From the NCBI GenBank assembly GCA_038380435.1, contig JAWZYU010000013.1, positions 16,133,901 to 16,197,900 of the forward strand: 64,000 nt of DNA, given 5' to 3'. Shown piece after piece: positions 10,623 through 22,220 of this stretch; the first letter of the stretch is position 1, and each line of letters starts with the position of its first letter. The DNA is from Ryuthela nishihirai. Taxonomy: Eukaryota > Arthropoda > Arachnida > Araneae > Heptathelidae. The position numbers were made by a program, and so were the translations under genes. Under the pieces are notes generated by a model. That model saw nothing but the letters and a program-made list of their open reading frames with translations. It did not search any database and was not told the DNA's origin.

Positions 10623-11561
10623 CAATATCTATGTACATGGAGTGCCACCAACGGGGGATTCCGATTCTGTGATCCTTTAATAAGACTCCTGAGAGTCCAT
10701 TGGTAGCTATGGGGACGGGAAACACCGCTCCAGAACATATACAATGAAAAACACAATCTTGTCTGGAAACAGAGATTTTTCAAACAGATTTAATCAACAA
10801 TGCATTTCCCAAATCCTTAAATGTGTGCTTCTTAAGAGTTTTATATTTTTTTCTTCTTAATTTCAATCTGTTAAGGGTATAAGCAGGGATGACGTAGCGC
10901 CCTCTCTAAATAAGATCTTAAGGAAGATGATATTCCTTTTCTTATTACAGGTTACAAGACCAGATGGAATTTCAGTAACTCTAATGTCGAAGATGAAACT
11001 GAAGAATAGGAAGAGAAATTTTATCTAATAATTTGAGGGGGCGATGGAGATGCGAGATCGAAGAGCATTTGTTTCCCGGTTCCATCCAAACTCGGATCGG
11101 GAACCATTTCTCGGAAGTCTCACGTGGCATCAATGAACTGGAAAATCGGTTGGTAAGCCATTTGCCAAAACAGGTCTCGTTGTGTAAAGAGCAATTGCAA
11201 AGAATCTTTGCATTTCTATCTGCTGGCCAAAAGGAGAAGACCGATCCACTCGGTTTAGGAGTGTCGCAGGAAGTGGGCGCCGCCGGAAGTGATGAGACGG
11301 ACAATCCAACGAAATTCGATTTCTTCCGCTACTCTCCAGTTGTGGGGAGGCTAAAGTAATCTCAGACGAAATAAATCAAGCCAAAAAAAATGGGAGGAAT
11401 TAGAACTGGGTCTAAGATTTCAATTATTCAAATGAAACAGGATATTCTAAATTTCATTGGCTTAGATGCTTTCCCTGAACCAATCATCAGCCTTATTTAG
11501 TGCGCAGCAGAAGAGGCAAGAGACTTTTTATCCTTTCATGGCATCCTGTCCCTTGGCAGGC
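10623..11561. other. Unassigned sequence, possible cryptic promoter near 11260-11300
   Basis: GGAAGTGGG and CCGGAAGTG (ETS-like) lie 18 bases apart near 11266-11290. Frames of about 107-108 codons exist on both strands (10981-11359), but neither has a recognised domain. Confidence 0.4.
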
Positions 11562-11945
11562 TTTGGGTTGTTTTACCTCTGAGCGGCACTTTTTTGCACA
11601 CCATGGGCTAAATGGCCAGGTCACATGGACCCCGAAGGCTCAGAGAAGGTTGGGGGAGGGGACCCACTGGAACAGCTGTTGGGAGACAGATGGTAGCCTC
11701 TCGTCAAGGCCGTCTAGCGTGTTCTTTAAAGTGCACAGGGTATGGCTCTCCCGTACACGGGGCCACGGCTTAACGTCCCATCCGACGGACGGCGGCCTTT
11801 CCAAGCCCATCGGTGTCCCCTACTGACCGTGGACAGGGCGGGGAATTTTGCGGAGATAAATCTCAACGCTGACCCAGCTGGGACTCGAACCTGGGAACTA
11901 CAGATTACGAGCCTGGCGCGCTACCGACTGAGCCACCCCCGCCCC
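11562..11945 (-). mobile_element. SINE-A, full-length, with 11-bp TSD
   Basis: Complete reverse-oriented SINE-A flanked by the exact duplication CCTTGGCAGGC (11551-11561 and 11946-11956). The tRNA head has an intact B box. It is one of the younger copies here. Confidence 0.95.
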
Positions 11946-11956
11946 CCTTGGCAGGC

Positions 11957-12865
11957 AGAAAAAGATTAAGGAAAAAGTTCAACCAAAATCCTTCCAGAAA
12001 TTATCAACGAAGAAATGTGCGAAAAGAAAAAAAAAAGAAATGAAATATTGGAAGAGAAAAGAAGAAAAACAAGAGAGAAGTTCTATTCACGAAACTTCTG
12101 GCATTTTGAAAAGGGGGATGCGAATCCCCCTTCCGCCCCTCCCCCCCTCTAGATCCTGCACTGATTTCTAAGATCCTCCGCTGTCCTTTATGTTGCAACG
12201 AAAAAAATTGCCGTCCACTTTCATCGCCCCGTGCATCGATGGGGAGGGGGAGGGGCAAAAATTAATGTAATTTTCTGAAGCGCTCATTTTTTTTTTATCT
12301 GGCATTTAAAATGTTGATATTAAATATTAGAAAAGCTTTTCATAACATTAACAGAATGACTTTTAACATTCAAATTTGCGAGCAAATTGTTTCACACTTC
12401 AGAGTAAACTTTTTTATGACAGTCATGGTACAAGAAATTTAAAAAAGGAAAATTTAAAAAAAAAGCGCATTTTATTTATAGTTTGAAGCACGTTCTTATA
12501 AGTTTGTACAAAAAGGAGGACTTCTTCATGTGTTTTTCAAAATGCCTGGAAGACAAATTTTGAGATTAAAAAAGAGGACATATGGTCACCCTAGACAAGA
12601 TCCTCTTTTGAGCACTTTTTATAATTCTTGCAAAATATTTTTCTTTTTTATAAATCCCAAATTCAGTTGTGGGTTTGTTAACGGCGCATGTCAGAGGGTG
12701 GAGCAAGGGGCCTTTGCTGCGATTGCTGCGGAAAGCTCAGCCATTTCGAGACTGACTTAGGAAGGGTCCGAGGAGAGAAAAAGAGCAGGTTAGGGGGGGG
12801 GGGATGATACGACGCCGAGGAGCAAGGAGGCAGAAAGATTCGTAGGAGGGGGCAAGTCATACTCA
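11957..12865. other. AT-rich, no gene recognised
   Basis: Purine/pyrimidine tracts and a G10 run at about 12795. No domain, RNA or transposon was recognised. Confidence 0.5.
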
Positions 12866-12869
12866 CCCA

Positions 12870-13062
12870 CATCACTTCCTCCTGGTCCGGCGGAAGTATC
12901 ATCTGTTTCTTCCGAATGGTGGGCATGCAATGGCAGTGTCGACGCCTCGCAAGTGCTCCGGTGCATGGGACTCGGCTGCGCCGCGGAGAGTTCCATTGTC
13001 ATCATTGCGATCCCACCAATGCGAACATTTGGGAACGTAGGGCAAGAAACTTGCTGCCCCAC
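12870..13062 (-). other. Possible exon ending in a GTGAGT donor
   Basis: The minus strand carries an open GC-richer segment that ends in GATGTGG|GTGAGT near 12870. One frame begins MTMELSAAQPSP and is Ser/Thr/His-rich; another gives PPDQEEVMW just before the donor. Neither matches a family I know. The exon call rests on composition and the donor only. Confidence 0.25.
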
Positions 13063-13689
13063 AATTGCATCTGCGCGAATTCTGACACTTGAAAGATTTC
13101 CGCTCTGTTTACTACATTCATGGTAATGAACTTTGAATTGATTTCGTACGAACTGTTTATGAATACTGTTGAACTCTCGAGGTCCCTTAGGATTCCTGAT
13201 TCCAAATTCAGGTAGATGATATTTGCTACGAATTTCTCAAAGGGGGGGGGGTCTGTAGGATCCCCCTTACTGCAGCTAGGACAGAGAAGCAGTCAGAATT
13301 CGCATTTTGCGATGCTTCTTGAAATATAACCCAGGCATCCATGTTGATAGAAGATAGTCAAAATAGAAACACGTGGGCTTTACTAAACGTCTTACACTAC
13401 ACACCAATGTTCTAGAAAGTTCGAGTTGGTTGACCAGAGCGTCAACGAAACAGGTTGGCCTCTCCAAAACGTCATATAAGTGTCCCTGTTTTGAACTGAG
13501 AGAAAAGATTTTTAGAGAAAGAGACAGTCATGATTTGTTAGAGAGTCGGATCGCACAGGCATTTCTTCTTCCTTTATACCCTACGGTGACAGCAGCGAGG
13601 TTTAGTGCAGCCAGTGTCTTTATGTGCTGGCAGATACACATCTCGTTAAGGATTGTGTCTTAGTGGAGGCAGTTCACTGCTTGTAGGTA

Positions 13690-13905
13690 CACTCGCTCAA
13701 ACAAAACATCCGAACCTAGGGTTGATTGCACAATTCAGAAAAAAATATCTGGCAACGATTTTTTTAGCAATTAGTGATCTGGCAACCTTCGTGTCGCGTG
13801 ACACGAAGGTTGCCAAATCACTAATTTCTAAAAAAATCGTTGCCAGATATTTTTTCTGAATTGTGTAATCAACCCTAGTGTTCGGATGTTTTATTTGAGC
13901 GACTG
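13690..13905. mobile_element. Palindromic mariner/Tc1-type MITE, 216 bp
   Basis: Nearly the whole element is one inverted repeat centred on GTGTCGCGTGACAC. The ends read CACTCGCTCAAAC... and ...GAGCGACTG, with TA on each side (13688-13689, 13906-13907). It is the same family as the ends of the composite at 37929-40277. Confidence 0.88.
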
Positions 13906-13972
13906 TATATATTTATTGTGCACTGTATCTTCGTCTGTAAATAAATTTATTTTATGATATATCCTTTCATCA

Positions 13973-13978
13973 TACAAT
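13973..13978. repeat. Left target-site duplication TACAAT
   Basis: Six bases directly abut the AG terminus of the giant palindrome and are repeated exactly at 30401-30406. Confidence 0.8.
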
Positions 13979-14266
13979 AGTAGTTTCATCACAACCTACC
14001 GTTCCCCCTTTGCACAGTGCTTTCCCCCCCTATGTCGCAATCGTCCACGTTGCCTTCTTGACTTGGACCCCCTATGTCGCAATCGACCGGAAATTGACCT
14101 GTGCTGGGCCACGCTGCCTTCTGAACTTTGACCCCTATGTTGCAATCAACAGGAAATTGACCTGGCGTAGCAACTGTCGTGGCGCTCCTTATTAATAATT
14201 CATAATTAAAAATTCCTCCCCCTTTTAACCCCTTGTGCTATCTAGTTTTTAACTCTAATTTTAAGC
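13979..14266. repeat. Left terminal region with internal CCCTATGTCGCAATCG repeats
   Basis: The outermost part of the left arm is identical to the right terminus (30113-30400). The motif CCCTATG(T)(C/T)GCAATC occurs three times (about 14029, 14070 and 14130), and a further relative appears at about 16998. Confidence 0.85.
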
Positions 14267-14600
14267 TCCCCTTCTCGAATAGTCTCGATTTTTCTTTATT
14301 TCAGACTCACCTATATTTTAAACCCTCGATTTTGCAAACCCCCTGGTTGACCTATATTTTAAGCCCTACCTATATTTTAACCCCCCTTCTCGAATAGTCT
14401 CGATTTTTCTTTATTTCAGACTCGCCTTTTATTTTAAAACCTCGATTTTGCAAACCCCCTGGTTGAGCTATATTTTAAGCTCCCCTTCTCGAATAGTCTC
14501 GATTTTCTTGATTAGACCCCTACACATATTTTAAGCCCTCTTCATAGACCCCCTGGTTGACCAATATTTTAAGCTCTACCTATATTTTAAGGCCCCTCCT
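14267..14600. repeat. Degenerate tandem repeat, about 115-bp unit (left arm)
   Basis: Three imperfect copies of a unit contain CCCCTTCTCGAATAGTCTCG, TATATTTTAAGC and CCCCCTGGTTGA. Related pieces recur at 17000-17170. The mirror copy is at 29779-30112. Confidence 0.8.
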
Positions 14601-14649
14601 TCCCTCGGACCGGCTGATGCACGCCTCAGAATAATTGCACAGAAAAGGA

Positions 14650-15120
14650 TGATACAAGTCTCAATTGTAAAATCAACTCCCAAAGTTGTATTCTTATTAA
14701 ACCTCCCTCCCCTTAAAAAACTAATCGGTGGTGTCCAATGCGTATTTTAGTACATCTCCTGTATTTAAAAACTCTCTAGGTATTCATCTGAAATTTTACA
14801 AGACCACTCAACTCTTTCTGAATGACAACGGTCAGAATGCCTAATGCAGCTCTCTAAATAAAACTTTCTTTAACAGAAAATCAGCTCTCAAAGTTGTATT
14901 CTTATTAATTAAACACTCACCAAAACCACACATCCCTTCTATTAAAAGTTACCTCTATTAAAACTTCACAAACTCACGTCCTTTTACAAGTTCTCTAAAC
15001 ATGTTGTATATTCTCTGTATTTATTCCTTATAATTAAACACTCATCAAAAATTCTCTCACCTTTATTAAAAAATCACTCCACGGTCGTAATAAAAAAGTT
15101 TTCTGTAGATGGGTTTCATC
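14650..15120. repeat. Diffuse repeats, partly shared with 16290-16540
   Basis: Segments such as CAAAGTTGTATTCTTATTAA and TATTAAAAGTTACCTCTATT occur here and again near 16310-16380 in the same arm. Tandem or dispersed internal duplication. Confidence 0.65.
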
Positions 15121-15147
15121 CAAAAAAAAAAAAAAAAAAAAAAAAAA

Positions 15148-15215
15148 TCCTCCACCTGCAGTGAGATTCGAACCGACTATCTTGGGCTCGATAGCCGGAC
15201 GCACTCGACTATGGT
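15148..15215 (-). other. tRNA-like sequence next to a poly(A)/poly(T) run (left arm)
   Basis: On the minus strand an A-box-like GTCGAGTGCGTCCGG and a B-box-like GGTTCGAATCT lie at tRNA-like spacing, followed by a T-run that could end pol III transcription. The cloverleaf is imperfect, so this may be a tRNA relic or SINE head. Mirror at about 29178-29244. Confidence 0.4.
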
Positions 15216-17326
15216 TTGTACTTAATGTGGCCTAGATAGGTGTCGAACGGGTCAGACATTTCAGATATTAACCTAGTACGTTTTTTACAACCTTCGTATT
15301 CTTTATAACTAGTTTTTTCTACGTATTTCTTATAATGAACCCGATAGTCCTTTCACGTTAACATATGTATTTTTTATAACTCACGTATTTTAAGTCCGTT
15401 TCAGTAACACTTATTTCTTTTAACTCCGTGACTGTTGGCTGTCGCTTACTAGGACTATCCACAGTAACTATTTTTAAAAGACTGGCCCGCAGAAAATGCC
15501 GATGGGTTAAAAATTAATAAAAACTGATTATACTCGTCACGATGAAAAATACTGAGGGGTAATAGGGCCGACCTAAAAGACTCAGTGTTCGGATCCTCAC
15601 CCTGGACAACGTTTCACTGACGGATGGTTAAGTCCTGTGAAATTATTCCAAACGGGGAATCACAAGGGTTTTATTAACGAATGAATCTTGGATCTGTGCT
15701 GCTTCCGTGTCAGGAGCACTGCCTTACATCGTGAAAACCCACTAGCACTCTTTATCGTGGTTTTCGGACTCGATATTTTTCCAAGTCCCGAGACGGTTCT
15801 CCCAATTCTATCCTTTACGATACAAGGGCGTTTCAATGTACCCAATGTAGACAAACCCTTTTGAAATGACGCGTCCTAAACCTCCAAGTGCTGGGCTTAT
15901 TAAAATTAGTCTCCATCGGGTTGGTCCCGTCAGATATCTGTGTTTCCACGTAGTAATGCTACACTGAAGAAAAGTCGGCTAAAAAACCGTCTTTAACATC
16001 GTTTGCGTGCGAACGTATGCCGCATCACGCTGTTGAAATCGGGTAAAAAAAAAATAACTTTTTTTTTTGTACGCAGTAGAATGTTCAAAAGTACGTTGCA
16101 GTTACTGTTGCGTAAAAACTTTAGTTCCATCACGAATGCACGTTAACGGTGTAGGGGAACATTAGTTTTAGCAAATACTTCAACTATAAAAAAAAATAAT
16201 ACAATGTCTCACGCACCCTTTCAACTTACCTGCACTAATCCACTGATATTTTATTTGCAGCTGGACTGATAGTCAAAATTTAGCAAATATTACAAAGAAT
16301 CTCTCAATTGTAAAAATCAACTCTCAAAGTTGTATTCTTATTAATTAAAACCCTTTCTATTAAAAGTTACCTCTATTAAAAATCTTTTGCTATTCATTTT
16401 GCCAGGACTGCTAAACGATTCCCTTTTATTAAATTTCAATTCTTTGGGATTCATTTTTTCCAACCCCGTTAATCGATCCCCTAGTAAATAAAAACTCTCA
16501 CTCACCTTTATTAAAATCATCCAGCGCTCGTAATAAATCAGTTTAATCGGGAAAAAGAAAAAAAATCATTCCCTCGCTAGCGTACCTCCACGTTAATTTC
16601 GGGAAAAAGTCTCATCGGATCCAAGGTTCACGTATTTTACTAGAAGAATGACACAGTAATTGTTCCACAGAAAAATTAATAAAATTTGGTTTAAATTATT
16701 CGTAGGACTTGTATATAAGATCTACCTTGCAATAGACGTTCAACAGGCTAAAAGTTTTCCAAGTCCGTTATCAGTGTATCGGAAATAGTACATTTCCTGT
16801 TGACTTCCTTCAGATCGTTTATCCGTGGGTAACAACAGCACTTTCGCCACATCACACGATATGGTGCAATCCTTTCTCAGCTGGAAGATCAAAAGGTCAA
16901 ATGTCCAGCGCTTCACTGTGTCTGCATTTGACACTGATAAGGTTTAAAAATAGATGTTTCCTAGAATCCACATTGCCTTCTCAGATTGGACTTTGAACCC
17001 TATGTCGCAACCGACCATATTTTAAGTCCTCTTCATAGAACCCCTGGTTGACTTATATTTTAAGTCCCTTTCTCGAATTTTCTTGTTTTTCCCCTGTTTA
17101 ACCCATATTTTAAGCCCTCCCCTCTTCATAGACCAACCTATTGATCCACCTATATTTTAAGCCCTCCCCTCTTTAAACCAAATCAGTTTTTGCGCATTTA
17201 ATCGGTGTCATCCAACGTCCATACTATTTTTAGTACGTCTCCTGTATTTAAAAAAAAAAAAATTATTGGCTTTCGTCGCCGTATTTGAACGCGCTACCTC
17301 AGTGCCGATAGCTGAAGTGTCATCGC

Positions 17327-17381
17327 CAGGGCGCGGATTTTTGCGGAGCTAAATCTCAACTCTGGCCCTGCTATCCGCTCG
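17327..17381 (-). mobile_element. SINE-A fragment in left arm
   Basis: GCGGATTTTTGCGGAGCTAA and nearby bases match the SINE-A region just after the tRNA head. Mirror at 27013-27067, so it was present before the arms duplicated or was homogenised since. Confidence 0.55.
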
Positions 17382-17879
17382 ACAATATTTGCTACTGATA
17401 AAACGATTTCCTTCATTAAAAATAAAAACTAATTAAATAATGGGGTATCACTGGGAAAATACTGGGAAGAACCCAAACTGATTTCGTGCTAAAACATCTC
17501 CAGATTTCAGCTTACTTGAAAAACTATTGTTAGAAATGAACCAGTGACTTGAATCACTCAACTTCCATAAGAATACACAATTATGGTACAGTGTCGGGAA
17601 GAAATATGTTTCAACGAAATTCAATTGCATGTATTACGATCAGAAAAATAATTTAGTGGACAAAGTTTAAAATAGTTATTAAATGGTACCTTACAGTGCA
17701 AGTGCGCTTCAGGCGAAAAGCCTCCCCTTCGAACACTGCACCCCGTTTTTCCGAAGTAACTGTGTCACAAGTCTTCCTACATCATCCCTAAACAGAGAAT
17801 CGGATTCAATGTGCAAGAAGATCAAGACCTCATTTGAAGGAGCACATAGTGGATACTGTACTCCATAGTGAAATGAACA

Positions 17880-18250
17880 TTGGCCTCTTGCGGGACCTAG
17901 TTATATCCCTACTCCAAGAGAATTACTAATGAAAACATGCTATTGTTAATGTATGTAATTCCGACAAAAAATGTTTTGTCTGTTTTAGCCACTTTGTATC
18001 CTGCAATAGGAAACACTGAACACTTTAACAACTATATACATTTAGAAGAAAACACATCAGGTCTAATTTTCCCTTTAACAATAAATCAAATATCTAAATT
18101 CGAAAAAATTAACATTTCTGTCTGGATACGAGAAAGAGATGTTCCCACTCTACATCACACCATTCAGATTTAAAGCGCACGCAAATCTCCTACTGTTATC
18201 AGACGATGAAAAGCAGCATTATTGTTCCATTAAGAATTTGTTTCTATGAA
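17880..18250 (+). pseudogene. Relic of Polinton-type protein-primed DNA polymerase, N-terminal region (left arm)
   Basis: Pieces in successive frames line up with the region just upstream of the exonuclease domain in Polinton family-B polymerases. They are GPSYIPTPRE (from 17893), VNVCNSDKKCF, LSVLATLYPA, GLIFPL followed by ISKFEKIN and ISV, and then LLLLSDDEKQHY near 18190-18225. Their order and spacing match the family as I know it. At least two frameshifts and a stop codon between blocks make it non-functional. No exonuclease or polymerase catalytic motif was found downstream. This is the only coding trace I can recognise in the arm. Confidence 0.7.
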
Positions 18251-19100
18251 ATTCAAAGGGAGAATGCTGTTTTCCATATTATAGGGAATGCAATTAATAA
18301 TTCCTTGCAGAAGGTTGTCCTTTAGGTTATGAAATAATCTTATTAGAATGCTTAAAATTGAGATGACACACATTAGCTCCTCGGAGAAGCGCTAGCGGGT
18401 AGAAGACTATACCCGTGTAATGAAAATATTCATTCGACATAAAAAAAACCTACGCCAATATCGCGTACACTGACGTGCTCCTCTTAGCTGATGTGTTTGG
18501 TGGCAGATACTGACCCCTGCTATGTTTACACAACTCCTGCCTTCATACCTGAAGATGACAAATACTAGAGTTGATAACCTACAATGTATCTTTTTGGAAG
18601 GCATACGAGGAGGAATTTCGGTGATATGCAGACAACAAGCATTTAGAATGAAAAACTGATTGCAAGTTTGCTTTACTGTCATACAAACCTGAAAAGAGAT
18701 GAAATGGGTAGTACTTTACCCATGATATACCATGTGACTAGGTCGTTAAATCAAATTACATGCATAAACGAAAATTAGAAAAACAACGAAATGCTTGGTA
18801 AATTCAATGAGAATCACTAAAATGTAAAGAGTGTTGGAATATCTGTAAATGCACACACATTTCAGTGGATAGGTGAATATTTTCACAATTCTTTAGAAGT
18901 GGAAGGCACAATAACTGTAAAACATACTGTGACGAGAGAGAAAGTATAAAAATGTAGTGGGATGGTTGTAAAAAATCGCTTCAAAACAGAAAATTACAAC
19001 GCAAATACTGAAAGATAGAAAAAAAAACGACTATTCGACGGTTATTCCAAACTGCTATCTCACGCTCTTTTCAGATTTCCTGGTTCTATAGTTCCCTGGT
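18251..19100. other. Palindrome arm, no feature recognised (left)
   Basis: Only short frames without recognisable domains. Mirror about 25294-26143. One single-base indel separates the arms near 18400. Confidence 0.5.
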
Positions 19101-19102
19101 AC

Positions 19103-20470
19103 GTAGCGCATAAGTGTGGGTGTAGTTGGCTATTTTTCGTTGCAAACACAAGTTGTTTTCACTATTAGTTATTTTTCCTGCATGAGAATACACATTTCTA
19201 TACTACATTGCGTACACACGGATGGACGAATATCACAAAATACTTTGCATATAGAAAACATCAGCAAAGAACCACAGAAGTTTGGAAATTTAAAATCTGA
19301 AAACTCAGTGTTTATAAGAAAACAACAATATTTTCAGTACTTCCATGAAAAGTTGAGTCCCAGAATCGATCCGCTAGACATGACTTTGCATTCTCTGACT
19401 TCAACCACCAATAAAACGTAATGTAAGCTCTCTCGTCAGTTATCCCAAGCCGCTATCTCTTTTCAGAGTTTCTGCCCCCCTCGGTACGTTTGAATAAGCG
19501 CATAAGTGTGGGTGAAAATGCCTATTTTTCGCTGCAAACACAAGTTTTTCGACAAAGATAGGGTGTTTCACTACAATCTAACACGGGATTTCATGTGTGT
19601 TTAGTTATTTTTCCTGCATGAGAATATTTCTAAGCCTTCTCATAGACAGCAGGTTAGTTACTTCGGATCTAACAAAGCCAAGGTTTGAGATCCATAGTAA
19701 GACATGAACGTTTGTGTTGTTTTCCTACCAAGATCCCGACATCCTCTCACCCCCTTCTACTGGGTCGTATGAAAAAATCCAGTAACTGTTACGACAATTA
19801 GCTGCGTGAAGGCGTATTTATTTTTAAAGCAAAGACACTAATTTCGGACTCGCTAGCTAGAGAATGATATATTAACTTGCTAAAGTTTGATTTTAATGAT
19901 CAGATAGTGTATACATCACCACTTTTTTAGTTCATACTAATATCTTCTAACTTTCAAAGGAAATATTGTCTCATTATAAGCGATTTCATACAAAGAGATG
20001 CGCACTCTATGCTTCATCTATAGAGATAACGATCACTGCCCATGGAACACATCTGTGAAAAACACGCTGTGATAGGGTTTGAGGAAGATTTTTAGTCCAT
20101 GGGGGTGCTGTACTGCAGGAAAGCACATTATCTTTGAGATCAGAACCTACATGAAAGTTATACTGTTTGGGTTTGAGAAAGATTCTTTAGTTCACGGGAC
20201 ACCGCATGAATAAGTGCATAAGTGTGGGTGAAGACGGCTATTTTTCGCTGCAAACACAAGTTTTTCGACAAAGATAGGGTGTTTCACTACAGTCTAACAC
20301 GGGGTTTCATGTGTGTTTAGTTATTTTTCCTGCATGAGAATATTTCTAATCTATCTCATAGACAGCAGGTTAGTTACTTCGGATCTAACAAAGCCAAGGT
20401 CTGAGATCCATAGTAAGACACGAACGTTTGTGTTGTTTTCCTACCAAGGTCCCGACATCCTCTCACATGA
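19103..20470. repeat. Repeated blocks within left arm (GCATAAGTGTGGGTG module)
   Basis: A module containing GCATAAGTGTGGGTG, CGCTGCAAACACAAG and TTATTTTTCCTGCATGAGAA occurs at about 19103-19200 (short), 19499-19746 and 20213-20467. The longer two also include a decayed SINE-B. Mirror 23924-25291. Confidence 0.8.
19651..19836 (+). mobile_element. Decayed SINE-B in left arm
   Basis: The order of the degenerate tRNA head (GGTTAGTTAC...), TTTGTGTTGTTTTCCT, CCCGACATCCTCTCA and an AATTAGCTGCGTGAAGG tail ending in TATTTATTT matches SINE-B. A truncated second copy is at 20371-20470. Mirror 24558-24743. Confidence 0.65.
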
Positions 20471-21034
20471 AATATTACTGTACTAGGATCTAGAAAAATC
20501 ACTATCCATTACATTAAGTTTTTTATTACATTCATGTATTTCACCCCATTTTCTTGTCAAGAGCTAAAATTATTTGATGAATGAACGACAAAATATCTTC
20601 AAATGCAGTGGACGCATGACAAAATAACTTCAAAATAAGTTCCAATAGCTGAAAAAAACAACTGTAAAAAATTAGATAAATACAGGGATAGGGAAAGACA
20701 GAATTGCTTTCAAAACATTAAAATACCTTAAATGTGTGGTTGAATCACCACCAAATATCTCCAGCACACTTTTAAAGGAAATATTTTCTCATTATAAGCG
20801 ATTTCATACAAAGAGATACGCACTCTATGCTTCACATTTAAATCTATAGAGATAACGATCACTGTCCATGGAACACATCTGTGAAAAAACACGCTACGAT
20901 TGGGTTTGAGAAAGATTTTTAGCCCATGGGGGTGCTGCACTGCAAGAAGGCACATTATCTTTGATATCAGAACGTGCGTGAAAGTTATACTGTTTGGGTT
21001 TGAGAAAGATTCTTTAGTTCACAGGGCACCGCAT
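19962..21034. repeat. Direct duplication of about 255 bp, 820 bp apart (left arm)
   Basis: 19962-20212 and about 20777-21034 share GATAACGATCACTG, CATGGAACACATCTGTGAAA and TTATACTGTTTGGGTTTGAG with few differences. Mirror 23360-24432. Confidence 0.8.
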
Positions 21035-21063
21035 TACACTAAAGCACACTGTCTTGTACGTAT

Positions 21064-21884
21064 GTCTGTCTGTATGTTTGTTTCTCTCTCTCTCTGTGTG
21101 TGTGTGTGTGTGTTTGTGTCTATGTGTAAATATGTATGTTACTACGAAATGTGTGTATGTGTAGATGTGTGCATATATGTCAAGATGTAACTGTGTCTGC
21201 ATGTTTGTTTCTCTCTAGGTGTGTGTGTGTGTGTTTCAGTGAATCGTGTATGTGTGCGTATGTGAGTGTGTGTATGTTCATGTATGTTAATATGTTTCTT
21301 TATATGTATATGTTTTCGTGCGTATGTGTTAAGATGTCTGTGTGCACATAGTCGTTTCTTTGTATGTGTATACGTCTTCATGTTTGTCTCTGTGTGTGTG
21401 TGTGTGTTAAAGTGTCTTTATGTGTTTCATCTTTATGTGCATATGTTATCGTATGTGTGTGTGTGTGTTCACATGCAAGAATAAACATATTGTCTTACGG
21501 ACACTTGCTTGCTACAGAACAAGCTAACAATTTAAAACGAGACTTGTGGTTATGCAAAATATTTCATGTGTGCGTATGTGAGTGTGTGTATGTTCATGTA
21601 TGTTAATATGTTTCTTTATATGTATATGTTTTCGTGCGTATGTGTTAAGATGTCTGTGTGCACATAGTCGTTTCTCTGTATGTGTATACGTCTTCATGTT
21701 TGTCTCTCTCTGTGTGTGTGTTAAAGTGTCTGTATGTGTTTCATCTTTATGTGCATATGTTATCGTGTGTGTGTGTGTGTGTTTGTTCACATGCAAGAAT
21801 AAACATATTATCTTACGGACACTTGCTTGTTATAGAAGAAGCTAACAATTTAAAACGAGAGTTGTGGCTATGCCAAATATTTCA
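21064..21884. repeat. GT-rich microsatellite with a 316-bp tandem duplication (left arm)
   Basis: (TG)n and (TC)n stretches start at 21085. A unit from about 21252 to 21566, containing GTATGTTCATGTATGTTAAT and ending near TTGTGGTTATGCAAAATATT, repeats at 21567-21884. Mirror 22510-23330. Confidence 0.85.
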
Positions 21885-22173
21885 TCACAGATCTTAACTT
21901 GAATACTCATATTTCAGGAGATGTAAGGATTTTTCTTCAGCACGTTCGAATATTTTTTGAACACGACTGTCTTATGTTACGTTTCCTGTCAGATGTCTCG
22001 TAACGAACAAAGCGTGTGTGTGTGTGTTCTGCTAATACAGAAGAGGACATTCAACCGAGAATATTTCAAACTTAGAATAATACGACATCCTGATGCGTTA
22101 AGAACGAAGTGGAGGGATACTAACAGCTGAAACACGACCTGAAGCGATCGAAATCCTGTTGTTTCGCGCAAGG

Positions 22174-22220
22174 GGACGAAGGGTGATAAAACGTAAAAAA
22201 TCCTTGTTTCAAAAAAGAGG
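22174..22220. other. 47-bp asymmetric centre of the palindrome
   Basis: The only unpaired part of the giant palindrome. The left arm ends CGCGCAAGG and the right arm starts CCTTGCGCG. The spacer is A-rich and contains no recognised motif. Confidence 0.9.
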
